A stretch of DNA of 64,000 nt, from NCBI GenBank assembly GCA_963921425.1, contig OY992839.1, positions 9,217,409 through 9,281,408 of the forward strand, given 5' to 3'. Source of the DNA: Dryas octopetala (Eukaryota; Streptophyta; Magnoliopsida; Rosales; Rosaceae). Positions 38,860 through 50,700 of the stretch are shown piece by piece (position 1 is the stretch's first letter; each line of letters begins with the position of its first letter). The translations under genes were made by a program, and so were the position numbers. The notes beneath the pieces were generated by a model that was given only the letters and a program-made list of their open reading frames with translations, was not told where the DNA came from and ran no database searches.

Positions 38860-39699
38860 CAGGGGCGAATCTAGGATTTCAAAGTGGGGTGGGCTAAACT
38901 TAGCTTACGAACTATTTTTGTCTTAAAAAAAAAAAAGTTGCACCTAGTTAATTAGGGGGGACGTAATGGCAAATACTATATAACACTATCTAAGTTGCGC
39001 CCAACGTTTCTTCACTAAGTAAAAATTATTAATTATCAATTCATTATCGATACTATTAATTAGAAAATTCTCGTTCAATGGGGATGATCATACATTCAGC
39101 CAGAAATTTATCGTCTATCTTGTTTCGAAGTCGATTTTTTAATAAACCTCATAAATGAAAATGCTCATTCTTTCGGTGATGTAGCAACATAAAGAGTCAA
39201 CACCAGACGAATCAATCTATCAATCAAGTCGTAGTCTTTTGCCAACCCTATTTCTACTAATTTAATAAACAGTTGAGAAAAAAATAAAAAACAAAGACCA
39301 TGGAGATATAAACCCAAATTAAAACTAATATAATACCTTATTAGAGACTTAGAGCTAGAACTGTGTGTGGTGGGGGCTAGGAGATGAGAGAGATCTATGT
39401 GTTGCTCTCATTTGCATAGGTAAGAAGTTTTGGGGATCAGGGAAAAAGGAAACAATTTAATTAAAATAATTTTTTATTCTTTGGTGGGTTAATAACTTAA
39501 TGTTCAGCACATGATTACTGTCATGGAATGATGAGTTAATTAACTTAATGTTCAGCAAAATCAATAAATAAAAGGGCCAATGGGATTTGGATGGAAATGG
39601 ACTGGGCTAGGCTTCAAATGTATACAACTAAGCTTAAAAAAACCCAAAAAAGCACCTGGGCTGCAGCCCAGGCAGCCCATAACATAGATTCGCCCCTGC
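38860..39699. mobile_element. Non-autonomous hAT element (840 bp)
   Basis: The ends are CAGGGGCGAATCTAGG and ATAGATTCGCCCCTG(C), a terminal inverted repeat found in many plant hAT families. CCCTGATG (38852-38859, 39700-39707) is an exact 8-bp duplication; a ninth matching C is ambiguous. No transposase frame is present. Confidence 0.88.
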
Positions 39700-40164
39700 C
39701 CCTGATGAAAGAGGTAATACTATTTCTATCAATAGGTTTGGTCAACTACATGCCCAATCATTATAGCTTGATCTTAAATGCCAAGAGCAACCTGATCATA
39801 AAAGAGAATGATTGCAGCTCTGTGTATCTCATGCAGTAGGTCCAGTTTCTAGAAAATATAATGCACCACATATTTGACACAAGAAGATTGCTACTCCATA
39901 ATTGATCACCATCCAAATCCAACAGTGAATAGATACATACTAAAACTTGACCACAATAGGAAAGATGAATATATCACAAGAAAATAGTCCTACCATTATC
40001 AGCTATGTAAACAACTCCATAATAGTTACCCATTATCCTTACAAGCTTAGATTTTGAAGATAGTCAAATTGAAATGGCAGTACCACAATTTTAGAATATT
40101 AAACATAATTCCAGGAGCAACATTTAGGTTCTGAAGGTATCCCGTTGCAAAATAATAAGATATT

Positions 40165-40556
40165 CTAGTCTGCCACTGTTGTTTGAAGGGGCAGAGAACT
40201 TTCAACTTCCTTGTTGTTAGCACTCCTCTCAGCAACAACCTTTGACATTCCAAACATCTGAAAATGAATGCAAAGTTATGCAATCAGTATCAAAAGCAAA
40301 CTAGTTATATACAATGAAAATATTTGTGGACAGCCAGTATTAGCATCAAAGTTGAAGTGGAATAAACCTTCTGGATGGTATTCTTGAAGCAAGATTTGTG
40401 TTCATCCATAGATGCATGGATAAATTCATCAATATGATCTTTCACATCCTCCAAGAAAGTGGCTTGTTCATGCTTCTTCTTTCGACATGAAGTTACAGAT
40501 GGGGTTGCAGCAGCAGGAGATGGCTGTTCTTCATGTTGACTTTTCTGTGATTCCAT
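40165..40556 (-). CDS. Small plant protein of unknown function, two exons, 93 residues
   Basis: Exon 1 runs 40556-40368 (63 codons, from MESQKSQHEE) and exon 2 runs 40257-40165 (30 codons plus TAG), joined in phase 0 across a 110-nt intron (AAG|GTTTAT ... TTTTCAG|ATG). The protein is hydrophilic: a Ser/Pro/Ala-rich N-terminus, a basic SCRKKK patch at 23-28, an acidic-amphipathic helix-like segment FLEDVKDHIDEFIHASMDEH (34-53), then MFGMSKVVAER and LPLQTTVAD at the end. There is no signal peptide, membrane segment or named domain. I believe similar proteins are common in eudicots, but no function is known to me. An upstream TATA box at 41821-41827 and a donor at 41738 suggest a long 5' UTR intron. 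Confidence 0.75.
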
Positions 40557-41827
40557 CCTCAGTAACACTTGATACAGAATTTATTTGATACAAAAGATCT
40601 TTGACGAGATGACACCAATGGCCTTACTATTTAAAAAAAGAAAACGGATCATTTTAAACTACATAACAGGCCTAGCCACAACAACCCACTTCAACAAATT
40701 CAGTTACTTCATTAAGATGCAGGGCAGAATGATGATGCAGAACCAATCAGAAAAGCACTCACTTCTCAATTCTCAAAAATACACCACAAATGAAATATTT
40801 ATGATTATATGTACAGGAAAATTAAAAATAGAAAATAACTACAAACGAAGTTCAGTATAAAGAACACTCATTCAGAAGCTTTTCATTTGTCACCTGTCAG
40901 AACCACCAAAACAGGATCTGATACAGTGATGTTTCAATAAAGAAAATTGGAAAGAATATATTGATATTTCACGTAAACAATGGATGAAATCTGACAACAA
41001 CAAAAAAAAAAAAACTTCAGCACCAAGTAAGAAAATATGACCACAGGACGTGAAAAGTTTTAACAGGGAGGAGTTCTCGCAAATTTTCATGTAAACAAAC
41101 ACTGTACTTCATTAAAAAAAAAAAAAAAAAAAGAAGAAGAAGAAATTTTCAACTTCTTCAGAAGTGTTGGGTTTCTGATACATAAAAATAAAACCTTCTT
41201 TACATAGCGGGCAATCACAGTATAAAATTTCATTAACATCAAGCACGATCGATTTTCCCTCATCAACCACAAAATTAAGAGAACTTAAAAACCAACAGAT
41301 ATAATAAGAGAAATGTTCTATTGTCAAAGATCAGGTTAATATTTGTTCAAATATATGATTCAGATTAATAGTCGGACAACATATAATATCAAACTGACTG
41401 ACAACAAAAGAAAAGCTGTTATAACGATTGCACGAAAGTTTACATGTATAATGCAATGTGAACATATATGGATCTACCAACCGCACAACAGGTGTTCGAA
41501 GTAATGCCACAGTGAAGGTATTACCAAAACACATAACCACCACCAATCTAGCATACACCAATTGTTAAACAATCAGAAATACTTATGATTCAAAACGAGG
41601 CAAACATAAAGTATAGATTACTAACAATTGTTGCTAAATCAACGACAAAGTCTGTTTGCTATACGACCAAATAAAAAACATTCAATTCAACATAAGCTGA
41701 TGAAAGTTCAATAAAAACTGCAAATTTGAACCACATACCAGCGATTCACGAGGTAAACAAGCTTAACGTAACTTGCAAGAAAACTGATTAGATTTCAAGC
41801 AAAAGAAACTGGGGTCTTCTATTTATA
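40557..41827 (-). promoter_or_regulatory. Inferred promoter, 5' UTR and leader intron of the small protein gene
   Basis: On the minus strand a TATA box (TATAAAT, 41827-41821) precedes a leader ending CGTGAATCGCTG at 41739, immediately followed by a strong donor GTATGT. The acceptor must lie just upstream of the ATG at 40556, but its exact position is not clear, with a candidate AG directly before GATGG. This implies a leader intron of about 1.1-1.2 kb. No coding frame in this stretch looks real. Confidence 0.45.
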
Positions 41828-41850
41828 TGTCGTTGGTACTTGGTCCAGGA

Positions 41851-42606
41851 GGAACCGCCTTGAGTTATGAAAGGCTTGACGTGGTGTTCAAAAATCGGCT
41901 GGTAAAGTCTACAAGGAAATGGATGGAGCTTGTGGACTTCGGCCCATAATGGTTCACTTTGGGCTTCTATGCAAAAATTTGAATGGCACAAACCCAGGGT
42001 TAATGCTTACTTTGGGTCGAAAGCCCGGGGTTGATACTAGGTAATGGAGTAAACGTTCAATGGTCGGGTGGGCATTTTTCGGGTCAAACCGACCAACCCG
42101 CCCGATCCCCCGTGCATGGGAGTGGAAAACAACACCTTCCTTTATTTTATAAAAGGAGCTCCCTTCTCCCGTCTATTTTCATTCTTGTCTTGTGTGTCTT
42201 GTGTTTGTATAGTGTATGATGAGGTCAAGCCTTGTAACAATGAGTTGTAGTTAGGGTTTTTTTTGAGAGTTTTGTTTTCATTTTGTCAAGCCTAAATCAA
42301 ACTTGCCTGAGAAGCCGCCAAACAGATTTAGGCCTAATCCAAACTGTTTGCTTATTGAGTAGGCGGCATGGACTAGTTGAATCCAGAATCGAGGCCATCT
42401 GCTCGCCTTGTGGGCTGGGTATTAACCCGACCCGAATGGCCTGATGTCCACCCCTAAATCAATACTATAAGTTTACTAGTAATACAAATCCTCACAAATA
42501 ATGTTTGAGTTTCTATTTTTTTCCAAAGTGGAAATTTATTAAAACAAAATAGGTTGCAACTGAAAACCTCATTTGTTGAAGATTTGGGATGTCCAAATTA
42601 ATTATA
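41851..42606. other. Intergenic with possible decayed hAT ends
   Basis: GGTCGGGTGGGCA near 42062 and GATGTCCACCCCTA near 42441 resemble hAT termini of the TAGGGGTGGGCA family, but no convincing target duplication was found. No gene. Confidence 0.3.
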
Positions 42607-43342
42607 GGGCCCGTTTGGATTCTTGAATTTGAATTTGAAGTTCAAATTCTTAGATTTCAAATCATATTGTTTGGATAAAAAAATGAAATATGAAGATTTC
42701 AATTTAAGAATTTAAATTTAAATATATTATTATGGTAACATGTGATTCGTTTGCAAAGATAGCCTATAAATGAGGCCCATGACCTATAAATTTAATACAC
42801 ACATTTTAAATTGTTCTTTATATTAGAAATTACTACATATTGTTCAAAAAAGGATCAAAAATCGTTCAAACCACATATGAGCTTCATACATATGGTTCCA
42901 AAAAATAGCAAAAATCATGTTGAGACAACTTTTTGGCTGCAGAAGTTAAAGCCAGTAAAGGTGGCCGACGTCGAAAGGAGCTGGTCGACGCCGACAAGAG
43001 CAAATTGACGCATAGAGGTGGTGGTTGTGTGGAGGCTTCTTTGACGCTGGCAAGAGCAAATCGACACATAGAGGTGGTGGTTGTGTGGAGGCTTCTTCGA
43101 CGCAGGACCTCGTCTTCGTTGATTTTGAGATTTTCTATCGGGCTAAGAAAATTTTGAGGATTTCAAATTCCACTTTCAGATGTGATTTCAAATACTTAGT
43201 TTTGACCCTTTGAAATTTATCTTGATTTGGGCCAAATTCAAATCATTACTTTAAATATAAGCCCAAACAAGTATATTTGGATTTGAGCTCCCCAAATCCA
43301 AATCCAAATCCACTCAATGAAAAACATGCATCCAAACACGCC
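42607..43342. mobile_element. MITE-like element with GTTTGG ends and GC-rich core
   Basis: A 736-bp unit starting GGGCCCGTTTGGATTCTTG and ending CATCCAAACACGCC. The right half again carries CCAAATCCAAATCC mirroring the left AATTTGAATTTG. Flanks share only TA/TATA, so the target duplication is uncertain and superfamily assignment (Harbinger-like by terminus) is tentative. The core contains a 56-bp tandem duplication (from 42995 and 43051, with AGAGGTGGTGGTTGTGTGG) and is more GC-rich than the arms. Confidence 0.55.
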
Positions 43343-44898
43343 TATATTTTTCAACATAATACCTCTCAAATGTTGGGTGTGATGATCAAACTTTGGGTAT
43401 GAAGAGCAAAGCTCTTGTTATGGGGGACCTATAAGTTGTTGGCTGGGTGGGCTATTGGGCTGCAGAAATGGTCTGAGGTAGGCTACTAGGCTCTGTGGAT
43501 TGAGGGTGAGATAATGCTTTGACACATGTTTCTCTACTAGTATTACATTGTAATATTCTTGCAAGCATTCAGTTTTGATTTTGGTACTGAATGGTCTTTA
43601 GCCAAAACTACACCCCCGTATTTTACCCAAACTAACACTGGAATTACTCAATTATTCACTTGTGTAGGATTTTTAGAGAGGAAGCTCTTCTCGACCACTT
43701 CAGGCAGCAGTGCTTGCTCATATATGGAAGTGAGTATCAACAAGTGACTTGTTCATATATGCTTTGTTGACCGACTAAATTTTGGCATAACAAACCTAAT
43801 CACAAAAAAACAATGAAGATATTTTGTCTATTTCAACTTACCATTTTATGTATTATAGTTTTAGTATATATGAGACTTACATAATTAGATACCACACAAG
43901 TGATTTTACATATTAAAAATATAGTTCTGTTGACTTTAGGTACTAAATTGCAATATTATTTCATTTTAACTATCAAAACGTTTATGTCATTTCACTTTAG
44001 ATACTAAATTTCAGTTTAAGTACCAACTTTAAAAAACATTGTTATATTGAACTGTGACTGTCTAATACTCATAACTTTTTTATTGATTTGTTGCTTTTTC
44101 AATACTTGCAAGGCTTAAACTTTAATGTTTAGTCTATGAGTTATAGGACTTCATCCCTCAAGTCTAAATTAAAAATATTAAACCCTTATAAAATTTGAAT
44201 TTTTATGAATTTGAAAGTCACAACTATGACTGTCGAACAGTTACAACTATATAGCAAACCAATTTGTGACATAATCCAAAATATCTTATTTTAGGTTAGT
44301 ACCTAAACTAAAAAAAAATTAATGTTTTGTTAATTTGTTGAAAAACTATTGATATTTAGTATTTATTCTTAATTTTCTATAAAATATAGATAATATTAGA
44401 TAAAATAGTTGAGAACTTGAGATGGTATTGGTCTATTTTTATGGTTTAGCACCCCACATTTTGCAGAAGATTACCATTTGATCACCGACCAAATCCAACA
44501 TGACTAGGTGTACATACTGTCAGACCAAAAAAAAAGGTATCATAATAGCAAAGGTGAATAAATACCAATAGCACATGATTGACAATCTAATGAGCCAATG
44601 ATTGCTGCGTTTTTATTTGAACATAAAAAAAGCGGTCAGCATGAATATCTAAAGCAACACACTTATCTCATTTTACTATTTTTATATTATTTATATCCTC
44701 GACTAAACTTAATAATAAACGTACAGAAAACATGTTTTTGACAAAAACCTTTTCTAGGCACGTCTAGTTATGGCTTACTCGTATTTTTACATCAAATCAT
44801 ATGTTCGAGAGTTTCGGCATCAAAACTTTAGGTTTAGAGATGAGCATAAGTCTTGGATTTTGAATCTTGCATACAAGTCTTTAACTTTTTCGTTAGAC
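43343..44898. other. Non-coding spacer
   Basis: AT-rich; no gene or bounded element recognised. Confidence 0.45.
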
Positions 44899-44901
44899 TA
44901 A

Positions 44902-45543
44902 GGGTCAATTTGGTATTACTCACAGCTGTGAACTAAAAGTCAACTATAAACTAAAGCAGTTGAGTATTTAGTAAACTATGTTTTCAAAAGTGTTGTGAGT
45001 GCAAAAAACAGTATCAAAGTGTTTGGTAAATATTAATGTAAAAGTGTTATGGCTATATATAATTATTAAAATAGACTTGATGCTGAAAGTGTCTTTCACT
45101 TATTTATTTGGTAAAAATAAAATGTTTTTTTACTTGTTTTTGAATTTTTTGGCTATAAATTTGTATTAGTATTAATTTTCCTAAGAACAACATTATTTAA
45201 TAAGTATGCATATTATTTTTTTATGTATATTATAATTTTAATCGTACAACCAAAATATCATAATTAATTATCACAATATAAAATATAACTAACAATGAAT
45301 AAGAGATGTAAAATAGGGATAAGAAATGTGATTTTCAAAAATCAATGAAGGTATTATGGGTAAAATAAAATATTAATTGTTGATGTGATTCACCACAGTT
45401 TTCAAAGGAAGGTTTCAACAGGGTATTCACCACAGTTTTTGACTCATGTTGAAACCTGCTTTATGTTTTTGTTGTGGAGGTTTCTAAGCAGGGTATCATC
45501 CACAACAATTTTTGACTCATTCACCACAATCGCAAACGGAGCC
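44902..45543. mobile_element. PIF/Harbinger-type MITE, copy B (inverted)
   Basis: A 642-bp element starting GGGTCAATTTGGTATTAC and ending CAATCGCAAACGGAGCC, flanked by TAA on both sides. It is in reverse orientation relative to copies A (33772) and C (59114), sharing the inverse of CAAAACACTTTGATACTG-type and CTCAACTGCTTT-type segments. It lies 51 bp to the left of the hAT that hosts the MULE. Confidence 0.82.
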
Positions 45544-46172
45544 TAAATAGTTATTGGCAAATTTTAGATTCAATTTTAAAAACTTGCCAATAACTAGGGG
45601 TGGGCATAATAACCGGCGCACCGAAACACCGAACCAAACCAACCGTAAAAAAATCGAAAAAACACCGAGTTGACCAAAAAGTCAACACCGCAAGAGAAAA
45701 CCGAACCAAACCGTATATGGATGGTTCCGGTTTCATGCTCATTTTACCCGAATCAAACCGTGTAATTTTTTAAAAATATAATTATATATTTTTATGCACA
45801 TTTTATACATTTTTGTACACATTTTATACATTTTTATACACATTTTATACATTTTTATTTTTGACCCTAAAATATATTTTATATAACCCTATGAGTTTAA
45901 TATTATATATATAATAATGTTTTAGTATATAATTTTAGTTATATCTTATATAATAAAATTAATATTTTCTATTTCTATATACTCTATAGTCTATAGTCTA
46001 TATAATAATGTTTTATGCATATAGAATTATATATAAACTTAGTATAGTTAGTTATATATAACTATATAGTTAGTAACTTAGTATATAGTTGTATACATAC
46101 TACAATAGTTATATATAACTATATAGTAATATATAATTTTAGTAGTATACTAGTATATACTATAGTATTATA

Positions 46173-46182
46173 TAGTTATATA
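46173..46182. repeat. MULE target-site duplication, left
   Basis: TAGTTATATA, identical to 51950-51959 on the other side of the MULE. Ten bases match; nine is the usual Mutator size, so one base may be coincidental. Confidence 0.85.
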
Positions 46183-46420
46183 GGGAAAATTAAAGCAAAA
46201 GGACTATAACTATACCCCTATTTTCAGTTGAGGATCCCGATTTCACTTTGATTCAATTAAGGACTATAATTTTTCAAATGACTCAATCAAGTACATTCCG
46301 TCATGTCTGTCACATTCACCGTTAAAAACTGGTCACGTGACCCGCATGTGACCAGTTTGCAGGGGCATTTTCGTCTCTTCGTGCACAATTAATTCAGACG
46401 CTGCCCATCCCAACCGCAAT
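46183..46420 (+). repeat. MULE left terminal inverted repeat (238 bp)
   Basis: It starts GGGAAAATTAAAGCAAAAGG and ends CCATCCCAACCGCAAT, matching the inverse of 51712-51949. It contains the 12-bp palindrome GGTCACGTGACC with a G-box core (CACGTG) and a second, inverted CATGTGACC half 5 bp on. In MuDR the terminal repeats hold the promoters and transposase-binding sites; by analogy this end should drive the GRF gene. Confidence 0.92.
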
Positions 46421-46490
46421 CTCGATTTCCCGCCATCCACATAGACTTTCCCACCAATATTAAACCTCAATCCCCATCTGAAACCCTAGG

Positions 46491-46502
46491 TCTATATATA
46501 AG
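46491..46502 (+). promoter_or_regulatory. TATA box of the GRF gene
   Basis: CTATATATAAG lies 70 bp inside the left terminal repeat and about 80 bp before the GRF start codon, well placed to direct inward transcription. Confidence 0.5.
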
Positions 46503-46580
46503 CTATTTAACCCAAAAAAACAAACAAAGCATCTGAAGCATCTGAGTGGATTATTGAGAGCATACCTGGTAATTAGTATA

Positions 46581-47025
46581 ATGTATTGCCAGTGTGGAAG
46601 ACCCATCCAGATAAGGACATCTTGGACCGATTTGAATCCGAGAAGAAGGTTTGAGTGTTGTTCCATGGTATGATTATGATGCCTCAACTTGCGTTCTCTT
46701 ATTTTTTATTGTCAAATATTCAATCTTTAGGGATTTCTGGCCTTTGTTTTGTTGGGGCATTTTTTCACTGTCCTCTGTAAAATTGCAGAGAGGTAGAGGT
46801 GGTTGCAATCTGTGGAGGTGGGTCGATCCACCTATGTGTGAAAGGTCGAGGCAGGTGATACCTGGGCTTTTAAGGAAGCAAGGGCTGATGGAAGAAGAAG
46901 TTGGTCGAGTGAAATCAAGGTTAAAGAAGATGTGGCTTTGCATCATTATTTCATGGGTTTTCTTTGTTCTTGTACTGATGCTCGGGAGGGAACAGGAAGA
47001 AAATGGGTTGGGTGTTGGTCCATAG
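46581..47025 (+). CDS. GRF-type zinc-finger protein of the MULE, two exons, 107 residues
   Basis: Exon 1 is 46581-46667 (29 codons) and exon 2 is 46789-47025, joined in phase 0 over a 121-nt intron (ATG|GTATGA ... TTGCAG|AGAGG). Residues 1-45 form a GRF zinc finger: C3-x-C5, TSWTDLNPRRRFECC (13-27), C35, then WRWVDPP (38-44). A helix with VIPGLLRK and an acidic/basic stretch leads to a hydrophobic segment at 77-95 (MWLCIIISWVFFVLVLMLG), a likely C-terminal membrane anchor, and a short tail. GRF fingers bind nucleic acid in other proteins. Similar GRF-plus-tail proteins are common in plant genomes; its job in transposition is unknown. It occupies the position of mudrB and is convergent with the transposase. 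Confidence 0.82.
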
Positions 47026-47735
47026 GGCCCATAGGGTAGTCTTTAGTTATCATTTTAGTAGTGTCTTTAATGTATGATGACATTGTGCAAATTACTGTGA
47101 TGTATTTTGCCTAATCGGGGTTGTTCTACCAGCCACATTTTGGGTTTGTTACGTGTAAATGAATGTAATATGGGCATCTGTTGTGTAATGGAATTAAGTT
47201 GAATATTTTCCAGATTTGGGATTGAATTCAGTTGAAATTAAATCAAGTGTTCATGTTCTTTTTGACAAATAAGCTTATTTTACAATAATTTCATGCCAAA
47301 ATATAAGTTGAATCATTGTTGTCAAAATGGACGAATAACAAAGTAATCACTGTTGCAAAAGACATTAACATTAACATGTCTTACATCTTGCACATGAGAA
47401 AATTTGGACATCTTGCATAGGTAATCAAATAATATTTCCTACTTAGGTTCCCTAATAACAGTTCACCTTCTAATCCACCTGCTTAATAACAAAAACAATT
47501 CACCTTCCTAATACAAATATGTCCCACCATTCCACTATCAAAATACACAAAAACAGTGACCACCATTCCACCATTCCACCATTCTTAATACAAAAACCTG
47601 CTAATGTTAGTGATTTACCACAAAAACAGTGACCACCAATTCCTAATCCAAAATCAAAAGCAAAACAAGTCAATTACAAGAAAAATCACCACCATGTCCT
47701 GAAATTAATTGCAAAAACTAAACTAAACCCATAGC
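47026..47735. other. Convergent intergenic region of the MULE
   Basis: AT-rich, with CCACCATTC-type short repeats at 47520-47590. It should hold the 3' ends of both convergent transcripts. No coding sequence seen. Confidence 0.5.
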
Positions 47736-50700
47736 CTATGGCTGTTTCTTCTTGGCAGCTGACTTCTTTTTCATGTTGAGCTGTTCAGTGGCTAGACTGG
47801 TTTGGGATCTTGTGTTCCTCTTAGCAGGGGACTTAAACCTCCTTGTTGGCTGAGACATGGAAACTTGGTGAGATGATGTAGCAGGCTGGGACATGGAAAC
47901 TTGGCTGGTATCATGGCTTTTAGAGGCAGTAGGTTGACTCAAAGATACTGGCCTGCTGCTTCCTTTCATCCTCCTTGGTGGGGTGTCTGGTCTCTGTTTC
48001 ATCCTCTGCTTCTTAGGTTTAGGCTGCACAGCTTGCTCAGGGTTCTGGGCCTTCGTCACCTGGAGTTTGACCAAGTTAAAATTTTTGTACACACACGAAA
48101 TCTATTTACAATAGCAGAATCCATGTGCAAGACCAGAAATTATAAACTCACCTGCGTTGGAATCTTTTGCTTGCCACATGTCCTTGAGTTATGGCCTTCC
48201 TTGCCACACTTCTTGCATTTGATGGTAACATCATACTTTCTCAATTTATGTGGATTTGATGGTGCTTTAGGCTCACTTGCATCTCGAGCCCTTACTCTCC
48301 TTGGCCTACCTGGCTGTGTTTTAAATGCAGGAGGCTTCAATGGAGGCTTTCCACTTCTCAACCACATGTCTGGGCCAGGTAAAGGATTAATCATAGGAGC
48401 ATAAGTCGCCATGTAGGACTCTATCAGATATTTCTCATCCACATATTCCTCAACTTGTTTTCCATGCCTGAAAATACAAGCCATGGCATGATTGCAGGGT
48501 ATACCACTCACCTCCCACTTTCTGCAAGAACATGATCGAGTATCAAGATCCACAGCATACCACATGCCATTCCCAGTATCCACTTGATATTTTTTTGCAC
48601 CAGAATGGCTCACAATGCAAACATTGCACTCTTTCTTCCTCTCAGAGATTATCTCTCTTATCCTTGGACATACAGGATGATTCCACTTTTGACAAGCCTC
48701 CCTCCTTCTAGCCATCAACAACATCACATACAATCTTATCTTCTCGAGCATGTGTAGAATAGGCAAGTCCCTAGCAGTAAGTATAGCAGCATTAAAAGAC
48801 TCACACAGGTTATTGAGGATAAGATCACACTTGGCATGAGTCCTGAAGTACGCTTGACACCAATTCTGTGGTGGTTTGTCATGAAACCAACCATGTGCTT
48901 CAGAATCTGCATCTCTCATTTTGTCCATTTCAGCCAAGAATCTTGGCTCTGTTGTTGACTTGGCTGCAGAAAACACCAAGTTGTATAGAAACAACCCTGG
49001 ATGTTTTTGCCTAAAGTTGGCAGCCATGTGCTTCACACAATTCCTGTGCTCTGCATTTGGGAGTAGATCTTTGATGGCATCCACAAGACCCTTTTGTTTA
49101 TCTGAGATAAGCACCTGCCCCCATGAGTTTTCTATCCCCAAATCATCAATCAACAGGGTTAGAAACCATGTCCAGGAGGATCTGTTTTCAATCTCAACAA
49201 CTGCATAGGCTATTGGAAACATGCCATTGTTGGCATCAACACCAATAGCACTAAGCAGTTGTCCCTTGTAGTGGCCCTTTATAAAACACCCATCTAGACC
49301 TATTACAGGTCTACAACCATCCAAATATCCCCTCTTGCTAGCCCCAAAGCAAATATAGCATCTTCTAAACCTTGGAGAGTCACCTTCCCAATCTGCTTTG
49401 ACCTTACATGTTGTGTTCTCATTTGTCTGCTGAAGGGTTTCCAAGTAATCCCATAACTTGGCATATTGGTCATCAATATGACCATGAATCTCCTTCATTG
49501 CTATTTGCCTTGCTCTATAGAATTGAGATGTACTCACTGTCACATTAAATTCCTGCTGGACTCTTTGCTTAAATGCCTTCATGTCCCAATTGGGATTCAT
49601 TCTAAACTCAGCCCCATATCTATTTGCCATCCAAACTGCATTTGCATGCCCATTGTATAATGGTGGTGAGCACTTATGATCATCAATGTAGGTTCTCACA
49701 ACAAAAGTATGCATCTTCCTATCATATGAGCCATAAAGATGCCAAGGACATCCCTTAGCACATTTGGCTCTAACCATCAACTTGTGATTCTTGGCAAATA
49801 TGATATCCTTTTGATTGATAATGGAATACTCCTTAATGGCTGCTCTGAAAAGCTCAACAGATTCATAGACCTGCCCCAACTTGAATTTTGGATCTCGCAT
49901 GTCAGTTTCCTTTCTAAAATATGTAAATTTTGGCATTAGTTTCCTGCGTCTCCTTTCCTTGGCAGGGAGGTGATCAATGTCTACAGCATCATCCTCATCC
50001 TCATCACAATTCCATATGTCATCCTCATTTCCCATGTCATCAAATTGAACTTCTCCAAAACTGCCACAATCATCATCACTATGAATATCCATGTCAACAT
50101 AGTCAAAAATGTTTACGTCCTCAGCCTCCTGCTCATATTCACTATCCACATACCGATAGTCTTCATCATCTTCATCATCTTCATCATATTCATCATCTTC
50201 ATCACCATTTAAACCCTTAGATAACTCATCATCCTCACAATTTGATTTTGCCTCTTCATCATCACTTTCTTCTACCATTGGGGCCTTGCCTTTGTCATTT
50301 GATCTGGTACCAATTGGAACATCATACAATGACTCAGCTTCTTTAGAACATGCTGGCCTCTTTCCACTATAATCTGCTTCAACTTCTTTAGAACATGCTG
50401 GCCCCTTTCCACTATCATCTGCCTCAACGTGTGCTTCACCACCATCAACTTCTGCTTCACCACCATCAACTTCTGCTTCACCACCTTCTGCTGCCCCTCC
50501 AACAGCTTCTTCTTCCCATCCAGCAGCCTGTTTTTCTAGATCAATAATATCAGGCTCTGCTTCATTATTTTGAATTAGATTCTGGTGGGTGGATGTGACG
50601 TAATATACTGAGGCAACCCTATTCACTTGATGTTCGCAACACCTCAGCACACATTGATCATGTAAGACAGGTTCTCATCCAAAGTTTGGAGGATAGCCAG

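Noticed and set aside
42062-42455. Possible hAT element between GGTGGGCA and GTCCACCCCTA motifs
   Set aside because: No matching 8-bp duplication and the left terminus is not distinct.
47901-48404. 167-codon plus-strand frame
   Set aside because: Antisense to the transposase 3' exons; the minus strand carries the recognisable SWIM and zinc-knuckle motifs.
49930-50220. His-rich plus-strand frames
   Set aside because: Antisense of the Asp/Glu-rich region of the transposase (CAT/ATC repeats).
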